Position numbers and translations under genes: made by a program
In this document: one piece after another, positions 1-12,871 of the stretch
How the letters are laid out: the number at the start of each line of letters is the position of its first letter
Position numbering within the stretch: position 1 is the stretch's first letter
Notes under the pieces: generated by a model
The model's database searches: none
Seen by the model: the letters and a program-made list of their open reading frames with translations, nothing else
Told to the model about the DNA's origin: nothing
Assembly (NCBI GenBank): GCA_006546595.1
Contig: VIAD01000001.1
Coordinates: 337,258-401,257 of the forward strand
DNA length: 64,000 bases
Source of the DNA: Moraxellaceae bacterium AER2_44_116
GTDB taxonomy: Bacteria > Pseudomonadota > Gammaproteobacteria > Pseudomonadales > Moraxellaceae
Direction of reading: 5' to 3'

Positions 1-2
1 TG

Positions 3-2945
3 TATCGCGCTAAATGGAGTGTTAAACGCGCAAGAGGCAAATCGTCTGGGCAACTACAAGATGAACAACTGTCTCTGTTAGACGTGCCAAATGAAATCTC
101 TATCGGTCATAAAAAGAAAGAGGTTCAAGACGCTATTCAAGACAAAATTGGCTTGTCATTTGAGGAGTTTAATCGTGCGGTATTATTAGCACAAAATGAG
201 TTTTTTGCCTTTCTGAAGGCCGACGATAACGAACGTGCCACCCTGCTTGAAGCGCTCACAGGAACAAGTCAATTCAGCGACTTATCCATGCAAGCGTATT
301 TACGGGCTAAACATGAAAAAGACTTGCTTGTACGCTTACAAACTCAATTAGCAGGCCAAACGTCCCTCGCCCTCGAAGAGCGAGCAACACTAGAATCAAC
401 GTTACAACAACTGAATCAGCAAGTGATTGATGACAGTCAGCACATTACCGAAATCAATACGGCTATTGCATGGCATGATAAATATCATGACTTACAGCAG
501 AAAGTTGCCCTCGCTAAGCAGGCGGTTGACAATGCAGAACTCGAATGGCAAAAAAATAGCGAAAAACAGCAATTTTTTCAGCAAATCGAAATGATTCAAC
601 CAGTTAGAGTATTGATGACGGAGGAAGATCGCTTACAGACCACATTGTCTAAGCAACAACAACACTTAACAATAATGACAGAAACGCTGCAACAACAACA
701 GTTACACGAGCAACAGTTACAAAGTCAGCACCAACAGGCACTAACAACGCTGAATCAACACGAACAAGCCTATAAACACGCCCAACCCTTATTGGAACAG
801 GCCAAAAAACTAGACACTCAACAAGAGGGTCAGCAGCAACACCTTCAACAGAGTAAAAATGCGTTATTGACGGCGAAACAACGCTTAGGGCAATCTTCTT
901 TCAAAGCCTTACCGCAATGGCAACATCTACAAAGCTTATTAAAAAATGCCGAGCAAAGCCTGAGCGTTGAAGATAATCTTGTCGCCAAGGAGCAAACATC
1001 AGCTTGCCAGTTATTAGCAGAACAACAATTAAGCCAGTCCCAGCAGACACTGAGTCAGTTCGACCACGACCAAATCGCTCTAAAGAAAAATCGACTCACC
1101 TTAGCATTACAGCACAATCAACAAGCATCAAGCCATTGGCTAGAATGGCAAACCGCACAACAGCAATATATTCAGCAACAACAAGAAAGTAACGAGCGAA
1201 GTCAACGACAAATTGTGATTGAACAACGTGCACAGGAATTGAATCAAGCACTTGCCATTAGCACCGCCACCGTTCAACAAGCACAAAAAGCACTCGATCA
1301 AGCAAAATTAGCCTGCGCCGATAATGTCGAAGCCTTGCGTAGTTATTTACAACCGAATCATCCCTGTCCTGTCTGCGGCAGTTTGGCGCATGTGTACGAC
1401 AGTCATATCAATCAGCAACTGCAACAGTTAATGACTAACTTGGCGACTGAACTCAATCAGCAGCAGCAACAGGCTCAACAACTGCAAACTGAGCATATTC
1501 AACTAGGCATAGAATCGAAGAACAATACCCAACAGCTTCACGCATTAGTGAGTACTCAACAACAAGCTCAACAACACCTACAGACCTTAGAACAGACACT
1601 ACATCAGCACCACGCCACACTGATGGGAATTGCCCCTGTTAAACGCACTGATTGGCTCAAGCATGAAGCACAACGTCTCAACGAAGAGATCAATACGGTG
1701 AATGAGCAAGAACAACAGCATCGTGATGCTTTAAAACAGCGAGATATGGCGCAAGAATTGGTGAATGCGAGTCGTTTGCTGGTGGATTGTGCCTGTGCAT
1801 TATTTGACTATGCGCGTGAATCACGTCTACTGCTTGAGTTAACACAACAACGCCAGCAATATTTTAATGGCGAACCTGTCGCACTTATCGAAAACACGTT
1901 GCAACAGGCGTTACAGCAAGCACAACACGCCCATCAACGACTCAACGAGCAATTGCAGACAGTCAAAGAGCAGTCTATCGCCACCAGACAACAGCACCAT
2001 CATATTCAGCAACAGCTGCAAGAATTAGCCGTTAGCCTACAGGATGCCGTAGAAAAACGTGAACGATGGCTATCATACTACAATCAATTGCATCCACACG
2101 CTCCCCTTGAGATCAGCACATTAAAAACGTTACTTGTTTATGATGATGTATGGCTACAACACGAACGGCAAGCCTTACAACAACTCAAGACAGCAATCAC
2201 CAATGCTGCCACCCAACTTAACGCCAGAGAACAAGACTTACAACAACATCAAGATAATCAACATCACGTAGATGATAACCATCTCTTGACACAACAACTG
2301 CTTGAACGACAAACACAACTGCAAGCCAATCAACGGCAATTAGGCAGTTATGAGCAACAGCTGAGCCAAGACAATCAACGTCGCCACCATGCTTCAGCTT
2401 TAATGACGCAATTACAGGCGCAACAAGCACAATCTGAGGTCTGGCAACAATTAAGCAGCGTCATTGGCTCTGCTGACGGGAAAGTCTTTAGAAACGCCGC
2501 TCAACAAATGACGCTGGATGTTTTATTGTTTTATACCAATGCCCACTTAAAAGACTTAGCCAAACGCTACCGTTTAGAACGAGTAAAAAACTCATTGGGC
2601 TTACAAGTCATAGATCAAGATATGGGTGATGAAGTGCGCTCGGTACATTCATTATCGGGTGGTGAGTCGTTTTTAGTGTCGTTAGCGTTGGCGTTGGGTT
2701 TAGCATCGTTATCGTCACAGCGGGTAAAAGTGGAAAGCTTGTTTATTGACGAAGGTTTTGGCAGTTTAGATGCTGAAACCCTACGTGTAGCGATGGACGC
2801 CCTAGATATCTTACAAAGCCAAGGTCGCAAAGTCGGGGTTATTTCTCATGTTGCTGAGATGACGGAGCGTATTCCTACGCAAGTACAGGTACGTAAAGGG
2901 ACTGGTGGTAAAAGTACCGTTCACGTCATTCCGTCATTGGGGTGA
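3..2945 (+). CDS. sbcC: Exonuclease subunit SbcC, 5'-truncated by the window edge
   Basis: SbcC is the SMC-like ATPase of the SbcCD nuclease, which opens DNA hairpins and processes double-strand ends. The frame is open from base 3, and the residues before the GTG at 84 (YRAKWSVKRARGKSSGQLQ) read as normal SbcC sequence, so 84 is not the real start and the Walker A end lies outside the window. Visible parts are a long glutamine-rich coiled coil, the zinc-hook motif HPCPVCG at about 1356-1376 in its middle, a second coiled coil, and at the C-terminus the ABC signature LSGGES followed by Walker B (SLFIDEGFGSLD). The stop is TGA at 2943-2945. The sbcD partner would be expected upstream, outside the window. 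The identification is secure; the extreme glutamine content of the arms looks lineage-specific. Confidence 0.95.
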   Translation, partial: YRAKWSVKRARGKSSGQLQDEQLSLLDVPNEISIGHKKKEVQDAIQDKIGLSFEEFNRAVLLAQNEFFAFLKADDNERATLLEALTGTSQFSDLSMQAYLRAKHEKDLLVRLQTQLAGQTSLALEERATLESTLQQLNQQVIDDSQHITEINTAIAWHDKYHDLQQKVALAKQAVDNAELEWQKNSEKQQFFQQIEMIQPVRVLMTEEDRLQTTLSKQQQHLTIMTETLQQQQLHEQQLQSQHQQALTTLNQHEQAYKHAQPLLEQAKKLDTQQEGQQQHLQQSKNALLTAKQRLGQSSFKALPQWQHLQSLLKNAEQSLSVEDNLVAKEQTSACQLLAEQQLSQSQQTLSQFDHDQIALKKNRLTLALQHNQQASSHWLEWQTAQQQYIQQQQESNERSQRQIVIEQRAQELNQALAISTATVQQAQKALDQAKLACADNVEALRSYLQPNHPCPVCGSLAHVYDSHINQQLQQLMTNLATELNQQQQQAQQLQTEHIQLGIESKNNTQQLHALVSTQQQAQQHLQTLEQTLHQHHATLMGIAPVKRTDWLKHEAQRLNEEINTVNEQEQQHRDALKQRDMAQELVNASRLLVDCACALFDYARESRLLLELTQQRQQYFNGEPVALIENTLQQALQQAQHAHQRLNEQLQTVKEQSIATRQQHHHIQQQLQELAVSLQDAVEKRERWLSYYNQLHPHAPLEISTLKTLLVYDDVWLQHERQALQQLKTAITNAATQLNAREQDLQQHQDNQHHVDDNHLLTQQLLERQTQLQANQRQLGSYEQQLSQDNQRRHHASALMTQLQAQQAQSEVWQQLSSVIGSADGKVFRNAAQQMTLDVLLFYTNAHLKDLAKRYRLERVKNSLGLQVIDQDMGDEVRSVHSLSGGESFLVSLALALGLASLSSQRVKVESLFIDEGFGSLDAETLRVAMDALDILQSQGRKVGVISHVAEMTERIPTQVQVRKGTGGKSTVHVIPSLG

Positions 2946-2992
2946 GTTAATTCACCCACATTCAGGGTTTGTTGATGCTTACTTAAATTGCC

Positions 2993-3042
2993 CTTCGACT
3001 CCGCTCAGGGAACGTTTAATCGTTGGCTGAGCGGAATCGAAG
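2993..3042. repeat. Dispersed palindrome, family A copy 1
   Basis: Two 16-bp arms, CTTCGACTCCGCTCAG at 2993-3008 and CTGAGCGGAATCGAAG at 3027-3042, are inverted with one mismatch and an 18-nt spacer. The same arms recur at 4499-4567 and 46410-46459. It sits between the convergent ends of sbcC and cysG and could act as a bidirectional terminator. Confidence 0.8.
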
Positions 3043-3054
3043 CCAATCACTAAA

Positions 3055-4431
3055 CTAACCGCCAAACCACGCCAATTTATCCTGCAGCTTCACGACATCA
3101 CCAATAATGGTTAACGTTGGTGCTTTAATACCACTATTAGCCACTTTTTCAGCAATGTTTTGAATTTCGCCAATTAACACTTTTTGTTTTGGCGTTGTGC
3201 CATGCGACACCAACGCGACAGGCATGTCAGGGCGCATACCATGAGCAATCAACTGTTGACAGATTTCCGCTAATCCAACTAAACCCATGTACAACACTAA
3301 GGTTTGACGCTCGTGGATAAGTTCACTCCACGGTAAATTCGGCGTGCCATCTTTTAAGTGTCCCGTAACAAAACGTACCGACTGCGCATAATCACGATGC
3401 GTTAAAGGAATCCCTGCATAAGCCGAACAACCACTGGCCGCAGTAATGCCGGGCACTACTTGAAACGGGATGCCTGCTTCCGCCAGTTCCTCAATTTCTT
3501 CACCGCCACGACCAAAAATAAACGGATCGCCGCCTTTTAAGCGACAAACACGTTTGCCTTCTTTGGCTAATCTCACTAAAAGATGATTAATATCTTCTTG
3601 TGGTACGGCATGATCCGCACGCGCTTTACCGACATACACCATATCGGCATCACGACGACATAAGTCCAAAATAGGTTGCGATACGAGACGGTCATAAACT
3701 ACTACATCCGCTTGCTGCATTAACCGTAAAGCACGAAAAGTTAATAAATCTGGATCGCCCGGCCCTGCACCCACTAAATACACTTCACCTGAGGGTGGCT
3801 GATTGGCGATTAAAGCATGCTGTAGATGGGTTTCAGCTTCATCTAGGCGACCGTTATAGACTAACTCCGCAAAACGTCCTTGTAGCTCTTTCTCCCAAAA
3901 GGCACGACGCACTGATGTATCTGGTAAGGTCGCTTGTATTTGTTTCCGAAACTTACCGACAAACTCCGCTAATTGGCCATAGGCCGCAGGAATCATGCTT
4001 TCTAAGCGTGTACGCAACATTCGAGCTAAGACAGGTGATTGACCACTGCTTGAAATTGCAATGACAACAGGTGAACGATCAATAATCGACGGAAAAATAA
4101 AGCGACAGAGTTCCGGCGAATCAACCACATTGACAGGAATATTCAGTACTTCACTATCGGCAAATACTTGCCTGTTCAATATGTCATCATCCGTAGCAGC
4201 AATCACTAAACGCTTACCGTTTAAGTATGACGCGTGATAGCCTGCAATAATGACTTCACCGCCACTCTTGAGCACGACATCCTGCAACTCAGGCAACACA
4301 TCAAGTGCAATAACAGTGACTTTCGCTTTCGCTTTGAGCAATAAGCTGACTTTACGTTTGGCAATATGACCGCCACCCACGACTAAGCAGGGCTGTTGTT
4401 CGATACGAAAAAAAACGGGTAAATAATCCAT
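3055..4431 (-). CDS. cysG: Siroheme synthase CysG (fused three-activity enzyme)
   Basis: CysG makes siroheme, the cofactor of sulfite and nitrite reductases, from uroporphyrinogen III by SAM-dependent methylation, NAD-dependent dehydrogenation and ferrochelation. The 458-residue length is that of the fused enteric form. The N-terminal half has the dinucleotide-binding motif GGGHIAKRK (residues 18-26) and the dehydrogenase/ferrochelatase domain. From about residue 215 comes the uroporphyrinogen methyltransferase domain, with [19 protein letters not shown] and [16 protein letters not shown]. The ATG at 4431 gives a full-length N-terminus. Family A palindromes flank the gene on both sides, so it may be transcribed alone. 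No assimilatory sulfite reductase gene is visible in the window. Confidence 0.97.
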   Translation of the reverse strand: MDYLPVFFRIEQQPCLVVGGGHIAKRKVSLLLKAKAKVTVIALDVLPELQDVVLKSGGEVIIAGYHASYLNGKRLVIAATDDDILNRQVFADSEVLNIPVNVVDSPELCRFIFPSIIDRSPVVIAISSSGQSPVLARMLRTRLESMIPAAYGQLAEFVGKFRKQIQATLPDTSVRRAFWEKELQGRFAELVYNGRLDEAETHLQHALIANQPPSGEVYLVGAGPGDPDLLTFRALRLMQQADVVVYDRLVSQPILDLCRRDADMVYVGKARADHAVPQEDINHLLVRLAKEGKRVCRLKGGDPFIFGRGGEEIEELAEAGIPFQVVPGITAASGCSAYAGIPLTHRDYAQSVRFVTGHLKDGTPNLPWSELIHERQTLVLYMGLVGLAEICQQLIAHGMRPDMPVALVSHGTTPKQKVLIGEIQNIAEKVANSGIKAPTLTIIGDVVKLQDKLAWFGG

Positions 4432-4498
4432 AACACTCTCTTGCCGAATGTAGGGGCGGTTTTAACCGCTTTGAGTCTTGCGGATGAAAATAACAGGG

Positions 4499-4567
4499 CT
4501 TCGACTCCGCTCAGCCACCACGACTCCACCTAGCCATCGGCTAAACGCTCCCTGAGCGGAGCCGAAG
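4499..4567. repeat. Dispersed palindrome, family A copy 2
   Basis: The arms CTTCGACTCCGCTCAG (4499-4514) and CTGAGCGGAGCCGAAG (4552-4567) are inverted with one mismatch around a 37-nt spacer that holds a second small inverted pair (TAGCC/GGCTA). It lies between cysG and the small gene upstream of it. Just beside it, GGCGGTTTTAACCGC (4456-4470) is another short palindrome. Confidence 0.8.
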
Positions 4568-4595
4568 GGATAGTTTAAGCAAACGTCAACAAGCT

Positions 4596-5072
4596 CTAGG
4601 CAATCACTTGCTTTTGCTTTTTGGCTTCGGCATAGGCATCACGGGCATTTCTGGCTTCGTCTTTACTTAACACTGCGCCATGTAATAATAAACCATCACA
4701 CAACCATTCATTGGCAAACGGAACTAACGCGGTTTGTACAATCATAAATTCAGTCAAATGATCTTCTAACAACGTCGTCAGTGCTTTCACTTGATAAAAA
4801 ATACTGGTGTTCACATCTTGCAAAACGTAGCCTTTTTGATATTTCTTCAAATAAATAAACTGACCAAATACGGCACCTGCCAAAGCACTCTGAAACTCAG
4901 GGCTAAGAACAGGTTTTAAGGCATCAAATGCGGTATCTCTATAATGGTAAATCATTGCCCGAAGTTCGGCATATCTCACCATCGAATCAGGCTCAATACC
5001 TTCATTTAACTGTTGCATTAAGGTTTTATATTGCACTAAAAATTGTGCTGCATTTTCTTCAGAAACTAACAT
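4596..5072 (-). CDS. Conserved-looking protein of unknown function, coupled to serS
   Basis: I do not recognise the family. The product is about 158 residues, mostly helical, with no signal peptide and no membrane segment; it has an acidic N-terminal half and a lysine-rich end. The ATG at 5072 is chosen because the sequence before it contains GGAGGA at a good spacing; an upstream TTG at 5090 lies inside that ribosome site. The GGAGGA is made of the last codons of serS (Val-Ile-Gly-Gly-stop), so the gene starts just after serS ends and is probably translationally coupled to it. The context suggests a soluble cytoplasmic protein, and nothing more can be said. Confidence 0.7.
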   Translation of the reverse strand: MLVSEENAAQFLVQYKTLMQQLNEGIEPDSMVRYAELRAMIYHYRDTAFDALKPVLSPEFQSALAGAVFGQFIYLKKYQKGYVLQDVNTSIFYQVKALTTLLEDHLTEFMIVQTALVPFANEWLCDGLLLHGAVLSKDEARNARDAYAEAKKQKQVIA

Positions 5073-5079
5073 GGTTGAT

Positions 5080-6372
<1,293 letters not shown>

Positions 6373-6421
6373 TCATAAAAAATGAAACTCACGGAAAATT
6401 CACGTGAATCTTAGAAATATA

Positions 6422-7042
6422 CTACTCGTCAATCACATCAACATCTTTAGGCGGTGTAAATTGAAAAACGGTTGGGCTGATTTTGCCATTAAGTTTGATT
6501 TGACTAAAGAAAATATCAGTTTTTTGTCCCAAAGAATCCTTTAATTGCATCGCATTCATCTGTGAACCGTTAAAACTCACGCGTAAACTCTCAAAAACCG
6601 CGTCTTTATCTCTCGGTTTGAGAATAAATGCCGATTGATTTTTACCCGTTGTCTTTTCTTGTGTCACCATAAACGAAGACGCAATTTTGCTGCTATCACC
6701 TGACAGCAACAACGCTGGCGTATTGCCGACTTGTTTATCCAATTTTTGCTTGGTGGCTTGTTGCAGTTCAGGATCATAAATCCAGACACTTTGACCGTTA
6801 GCAATAATTTGTTGATCAAACGGTTTAACCGTGTCCCAACGAAAAAAGCCCGGCCTTTTAACGTGCATTTCGCCCGACAAGGTTTGTAGTGGCTGATTTT
6901 TAGGGTCTAAGGTATGTTGTTCAAAGTGCGCTTGCATACTGGTCATTTTTGCCAACAACGCATTTAGATTTTTGCTCGCCAGATCATCAGCATGGCTGAC
7001 CACCGATATCGTACAGGCAAGGATCAACAAAGGGATACGCAT
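6422..7042 (-). CDS. lolA: Outer-membrane lipoprotein carrier protein LolA
   Basis: LolA is the periplasmic chaperone that takes lipoproteins from LolCDE in the inner membrane to LolB at the outer membrane. The 206-residue product begins with a clear signal peptide (MRIPLLILACTISVVSHA, cleavage before DDL). The mature part has the LolA beta-sheet pattern, including MQAHFEQHTLD, GEMHVKRPGFFRWDTVKP and ANGQSVWIYDPELQQATKQ. It lies between ftsK and serS, as usual. A second LolA-fold protein with a different role is encoded at 27565-28344 and should not be confused with it. Confidence 0.95.
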   Translation of the reverse strand: MRIPLLILACTISVVSHADDLASKNLNALLAKMTSMQAHFEQHTLDPKNQPLQTLSGEMHVKRPGFFRWDTVKPFDQQIIANGQSVWIYDPELQQATKQKLDKQVGNTPALLLSGDSSKIASSFMVTQEKTTGKNQSAFILKPRDKDAVFESLRVSFNGSQMNAMQLKDSLGQKTDIFFSQIKLNGKISPTVFQFTPPKDVDVIDE

Positions 7043-7142
7043 AAAGTTTGGCTCTGAAAAATAAGTTTTTTATCATAGCGACACCAACGATGGCTCATTG
7101 TGACATTTTGCCATCATCATCGTCGTCATTTGGTGTCTAGTT

Positions 7143-10100
7143 CTACTCGTTATGAGGGACTAACACTTCTCGTTGGCCGTTACTTTGCATTGAACTGACT
7201 AAACCTGCCAACTCCATCGCTTCAATAAGTCGAGCCGCACGGTTATAACCAATCTTAAATTTTCGTTGCACAAAGGAAATCGACGCACGACGGGTTTCTA
7301 AGACAAAGGCAACCGCATCATCATAAATCACGTCTTGTTCGGCATCGGCGGTTTCATCACCCATACCACCACTTACGCCTTTGGCTGGTACACCATCATC
7401 GGTGTAATCTTCTAAAATGGCATCAATGTAATTCGGGGCGCCGCGACTACGCCAATCGTCACACACCCGATGCACTTCATCATCACTGACAAAGGCACCG
7501 TGAATACGCTCAGGAATATTAGTACCGACGGGTTGAAAGAGCATGTCACCATGACCCAATAACTGCTCCGCGCCACCTTGATCCAAAATCGTCCGTGAAT
7601 CAATTTTACTCGACACTTGGAAAGCAATACGTGAAGGCACGTTCGCTTTAATCAAACCTGTAATGACATCTACCGAGGGGCGTTGGGTCGCGAGAATCAA
7701 GTGAATACCCGCCGCCCGTGCTTTTTGCGCAATACGGGCGATTAACTCTTCAACTTTTTTCCCCACAATCATCATCATGTCGGCAAATTCGTCAATCACG
7801 ACAACAATAAACGGCATTTTCTGTAAACGTGGTGCATTTTCTAATAATGCGGCTTCTTCTTTTTTCCATAACGGATCAAGAATATTTTCGCCCTTGGCTT
7901 CAAACTCATCCAGTTTCGCATTAAAGCCCGCTAAATTACGCACGCCCACCGCTGACATAATTTTATAACGACGTTCCATTTCAGCAACACACCAACGCAA
8001 GGCGTTGGCCGCATCTTTCATATCGGTGACAACGGGAGTTAACAAATGGGGGATTTTATCGTAAATCGATAGTTCCAACATTTTCGGGTCAATCAAGATC
8101 AACCGCACTTCATCGGGTGTCGCCTTGTACAAAATACTCAAAATCATGGCATTTACGCCAACTGACTTACCTGAACCTGTCGTACCCGCCACCAACAAAT
8201 GCGGCATACGCGCCATATCAGCGGCAACAGGTTTACCACTAATATCTTTTCCGAGTGCCATCGTGACAGGTGATTCACGCTCTTGGTAAACAGGTGCACA
8301 TAAAATCTCATGTAAACGGACAATTTGTCTATTTTCATTCGGCACTTCAATGCCAATGACTGTTTTACCAGGGATGACTTCTACGACACGCACCGCAATC
8401 ATCGCCATTGAACGGGCTAAGTCTTTGGCGATACTGGATATTTTGGCTACTTTGACACCTGGCGCAGGATCAACTTCAAAACGTGTAACGACAGGGCCGG
8501 GTAAGGCATCCACGACTTTGGCATCAATATTAAATTCACGCAGTTTGATTTCTAATAACCGTGACAAGCGCTCTAGTTGCTCAGGGGTAAATCCTGCTTT
8601 ACGGTTAACATCGGGTTTTTCCAATAAATCTAAAGACGGTAAACGACTTAATGGATTATCGGCTTTATTAACGATAGCAACAGGTGGTGGTGCGACGACA
8701 ATAGGTGCGGGAATGACGGGAGCGATTGACGGCAATGGCAGATCCAGTTCATCTTCGTCTAAATCAAGACCATCAAAAACATCGTCAACTTCAACAATCG
8801 GATTCACTGATTCAGGTTCAGCACTCTTTCTTAATACCTCATGAAAATCGTCTTTTGTCTCTATTTGAATAGAAGACGCGGTGCTGGCCATATTAACAAT
8901 CTGTTGACTCTCTTCTACTACGTCAACATTTGCTTCCTCAAAAGGTATAACATCTGCTACCTGCACTGGTAGCGGTTGAATTGTTTTGAGTTGAGCAATC
9001 ACTTGCTCGCAAGACTCACGAAACTCCGTCGGATTCTCGATGTCAAAATCGGCCTCATGAACCACTTTATTACGCACAGTGGCAATCCAACGTAACTTAC
9101 GCACTAACTCTTGCGGCAGTAAAGATTCAACGCTAGTGACTTTTTCATGTAATCCACGCCCTTCTGCATGTAACTGTTGCTCTAATAAACTCTCGATTTG
9201 CTTAGAAAAACGAACAGCTATCTCTATGGCAGGCTCTGCAACCGAAGCATTCACTTTTTCCAATGATGGTGTTGTGGATTGTGGCGCAATAACGGCAGGA
9301 GCTGTCTGTACAGCTGACACCACTGCTGGATGAGTCACAATGGCATCTTCAATAGCAGAGGCAATCTCGACTTCATCTAATTTACTGGCTAAATCCGCAT
9401 CATGTCCCGAGTCTTCAATTAACCACTTTTCAGCCGCTTCATCTAAAAAGTGCTCAGACTCAGCAACAGAAATGGCTTTCACTGGTAAGGGTAATGGGTC
9501 TTCTTCATGCATCCCATCAGAAGTTATTTTATCCACAGGAACTTCTGCAATAGGGGTAATTTCTGATTCACCCAAAAATTCACGCAATTCTGCCGCTAAC
9601 TGGTCTTGAGCGGCAGTCGCTGCGACAACGGGCGCTACAACAGGCTCAGGCACAACACTCACGTTTGCAACAACTGGAGAGACTGGAGCAACAGCCGCCA
9701 ACATTTCAGGTGTCAGTGCTGGCATTTCTTGGGTAAAACCCGCAAAGGCTTCGTTTAATTCGGCCATTAACTGTGGTGTTTCGGTGCTGACAGTTTCCGT
9801 TGCCATTAAAGATGGCAGTACGGCCACGTGTGTATCATCCGCCAAGACAGGCAAAACACCGAGTGATGGTTCAATGCGCTCGTCATTCGTGTGATTGGCT
9901 GTGCTAACCGTTACGGGTGGAATAATTTGTGCTTGGACTTTATCATTGCTGATATCTAACTTAAAGTTATCCTCAACTTGTTGCATTGCCGATTGTAATG
10001 CCGTTTTTTGCTCTTGATGCTCACGATATTCTTTTGCTTTACGACGGTAACTCGCCTGCAAGCGCAGCAAGCCCGCATAAGGTGCGTACCCTAAAGCCTC

Positions 10101-10667
10101 TAACAAGAAATTCCACGAAAAACCCGTCACTAAGGTCGCGTTCATCAGTAGTACTGACAATAGCAACACCGTTGTGGCCAACAAACCAAAACTATGAAGT
10201 AATGACTGACCTACTTCTAGACCAATAATTCCCCCCGCTGCATTAATAATATTGCTGTCTATTTCGACATCATGTAAAGCTAATAAGCCTGTTGCCGATA
10301 TCAGCAACAGCCCTTTTGCTAACCAGCGCAAGCCAAACTTAAAGGTCATGGTGTGTGGTCGCCAAATGGCTAAAACCTCAATCACCATAAAAACAGGAAT
10401 TAAAAATGCGGCTTTACCCAAAAAACTAAACAACAGATCAGCAAGCCACGAACCTGCCACCCCTGCGGAATTGGAAACAGCCAAGGTATCACTGCTGAGT
10501 TTTGACCAACCTGGATCTAAAGGCGAATGGGTTAATAATGCCAACAGTAAATAAAAGCCCAAACCCAGCCAACCTATACTTTGGACTTCGCGCCAGCCTT
10601 TAGGGTGATGAATGGTATTATTGACGGTAGAACTAGAAGTATTTTGTAAGGAAACTGTCACAACCAA
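7143..10667 (-). CDS. ftsK: DNA translocase FtsK with a HEPN-like insert in its linker
   Basis: FtsK is the septal DNA pump that clears chromosomes from the division plane and activates XerCD at dif. The 1174 residues comprise: an N-terminal membrane domain with four to five hydrophobic segments (about 30-48, 73-100, 115-133, 155-180); a long Pro/Val/Glu-rich linker (about 210-690); then the motor, with Walker A ([16 protein letters not shown]), Walker B ([14 protein letters not shown]) and [20 protein letters not shown]; and a C-terminal winged-helix gamma domain ([21 protein letters not shown]). Residues about 483-565 are not typical linker: they are globular-looking and contain [14 protein letters not shown], a DUF4145/HEPN-like pattern. 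The start is uncertain: TTG at 10667 or GTG at 10661, neither with a strong ribosome site. There is no ATG in frame nearby. Confidence 0.95.
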   Translation of the reverse strand: MVVTVSLQNTSSSTVNNTIHHPKGWREVQSIGWLGLGFYLLLALLTHSPLDPGWSKLSSDTLAVSNSAGVAGSWLADLLFSFLGKAAFLIPVFMVIEVLAIWRPHTMTFKFGLRWLAKGLLLISATGLLALHDVEIDSNIINAAGGIIGLEVGQSLLHSFGLLATTVLLLSVLLMNATLVTGFSWNFLLEALGYAPYAGLLRLQASYRRKAKEYREHQEQKTALQSAMQQVEDNFKLDISNDKVQAQIIPPVTVSTANHTNDERIEPSLGVLPVLADDTHVAVLPSLMATETVSTETPQLMAELNEAFAGFTQEMPALTPEMLAAVAPVSPVVANVSVVPEPVVAPVVAATAAQDQLAAELREFLGESEITPIAEVPVDKITSDGMHEEDPLPLPVKAISVAESEHFLDEAAEKWLIEDSGHDADLASKLDEVEIASAIEDAIVTHPAVVSAVQTAPAVIAPQSTTPSLEKVNASVAEPAIEIAVRFSKQIESLLEQQLHAEGRGLHEKVTSVESLLPQELVRKLRWIATVRNKVVHEADFDIENPTEFRESCEQVIAQLKTIQPLPVQVADVIPFEEANVDVVEESQQIVNMASTASSIQIETKDDFHEVLRKSAEPESVNPIVEVDDVFDGLDLDEDELDLPLPSIAPVIPAPIVVAPPPVAIVNKADNPLSRLPSLDLLEKPDVNRKAGFTPEQLERLSRLLEIKLREFNIDAKVVDALPGPVVTRFEVDPAPGVKVAKISSIAKDLARSMAMIAVRVVEVIPGKTVIGIEVPNENRQIVRLHEILCAPVYQERESPVTMALGKDISGKPVAADMARMPHLLVAGTTGSGKSVGVNAMILSILYKATPDEVRLILIDPKMLELSIYDKIPHLLTPVVTDMKDAANALRWCVAEMERRYKIMSAVGVRNLAGFNAKLDEFEAKGENILDPLWKKEEAALLENAPRLQKMPFIVVVIDEFADMMMIVGKKVEELIARIAQKARAAGIHLILATQRPSVDVITGLIKANVPSRIAFQVSSKIDSRTILDQGGAEQLLGHGDMLFQPVGTNIPERIHGAFVSDDEVHRVCDDWRSRGAPNYIDAILEDYTDDGVPAKGVSGGMGDETADAEQDVIYDDAVAFVLETRRASISFVQRKFKIGYNRAARLIEAMELAGLVSSMQSNGQREVLVPHNE

Positions 10668-12047
<1,380 letters not shown>

Positions 12048-12053
12048 TAAAAG

Positions 12054-12087
12054 ATCCCCTGTTCGATTAACGATACAGGGGATTTTC
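12054..12087 (+). terminator. Rho-independent terminator of trxB
   Basis: The 9-bp stem ATCCCCTGT (12054-12062) / ACAGGGGAT (12075-12083) is followed directly by TTTTC. It begins seven bases after the trxB stop codon. Confidence 0.9.
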
Positions 12088-12097
12088 TAACATCTTA

Positions 12098-12194
12098 GAA
12101 CGTACGCGGTTATCGCTTATTTACTCACTAAACAATCGTTTCCAACGATTTTTAGTTCGCAAAACGCGATAATTTCGGTGAAATGCGTAAGTTC
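12098..12194. repeat. Structured dispersed repeat, family B copy 1
   Basis: A roughly 97-nt element bounded by GAACGTACGC (12098-12107) and its near-inverse GCGTAAGTTC (12185-12194). It shares ACGCGGTTATCGCTT near one end and GTTCGCAAAACGCG near the other with a second copy at 20837-20935, which lies in the opposite orientation. The middle forms a different hairpin in each copy (here AATCG...CGATT at about 12133-12150). It lies between trxB and the end of sodB. Confidence 0.75.
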
Positions 12195-12208
12195 ACATCT
12201 TAAAGCGA

Positions 12209-12808
12209 TTAAGCAGCTAGGTTTGCGTTAGCAAAATCCCAGTTCACTAAACTTGCCAAGAATGTGGCAATGTATTTTGGACGTAGATTGCGGTAGTCCA
12301 CATAATAAGCATGTTCCCACACATCAATTGTCAACAACGCTTTTTGACCATGAACTAATGGTGTATCAGCATTACTAGTTTTAGTAATCGCTAATTTGCC
12401 ATCGGCACCAACAACCAACCAAGCCCAGCCTGAACCAAACTGTGTTGTTGCCGCTGCGGTAAATAACTCAACAAATTTGTCATAGCTACCGAAATCAGCC
12501 GTAATTTTATCGGCAATTGCACCTGTAGGCGCACCACCACCATTGGGTTTCATCGAATGCCAATAGAACGTGTGATTCCAAACTTGGGCGGCATTGTTAA
12601 AAATACCTGCTTTGCTGGCATCGCCTGCAACAGCATGAATGATTTCTTCTAGGCTTTTATCGGCCAAATCAGTATCTTTAATTAAATTACCTAAGTTCAC
12701 CACATAAGCATTGTGATGTTTACCATGATGGATATCTAAAGTTTCACCACTGATATGCGGTTCTAAAGCGGTGCGATCGTAAGGTAATGCTGGCAAAGTA
12801 ATGGCCAT
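12209..12808 (-). CDS. sodB: Iron superoxide dismutase
   Basis: The enzyme dismutates superoxide in the cytoplasm. The 199-residue product has the Fe/Mn-SOD signature DVWEHAYYVDYRN (metal ligands Asp and His) and the N-terminal His ligands. The metal-specificity segment AQVWNHTFYWHSMKPNGGG, with Gln in the active site, points to the iron form. The start is ATG at 12808, giving MAITLPALPYD and preceded by AAGGAG at a good distance; an upstream in-frame start at 12832 would add a non-homologous leader. It lies downstream of the peroxiredoxin gene on the same strand, with a hairpin between them. Confidence 0.96.
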   Translation of the reverse strand: MAITLPALPYDRTALEPHISGETLDIHHGKHHNAYVVNLGNLIKDTDLADKSLEEIIHAVAGDASKAGIFNNAAQVWNHTFYWHSMKPNGGGAPTGAIADKITADFGSYDKFVELFTAAATTQFGSGWAWLVVGADGKLAITKTSNADTPLVHGQKALLTIDVWEHAYYVDYRNLRPKYIATFLASLVNWDFANANLAA

Positions 12809-12836
12809 GAGGCTAGCTCCTTGAATAAACAAATTA

Positions 12837-12866
12837 AGCCTTCGCTTACATCAATAAGCGAAGGCT
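12837..12866 (-). terminator. Perfect 12-bp hairpin between the peroxiredoxin gene and sodB
   Basis: AGCCTTCGCTTA (12837-12848) and TAAGCGAAGGCT (12855-12866) pair perfectly around a 6-nt loop. Read leftward it is followed by TTAATTTG, a weak T-tract. It probably terminates or attenuates the peroxiredoxin transcript before sodB. Confidence 0.7.
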
Positions 12867-12871
12867 ACAAA

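Noticed and set aside
8350..8844. 164-residue plus-strand frame inside ftsK
   Set aside because: It is antisense to a conserved gene, is Ser/Thr-rich as expected of a shadow frame, and shows no domain.
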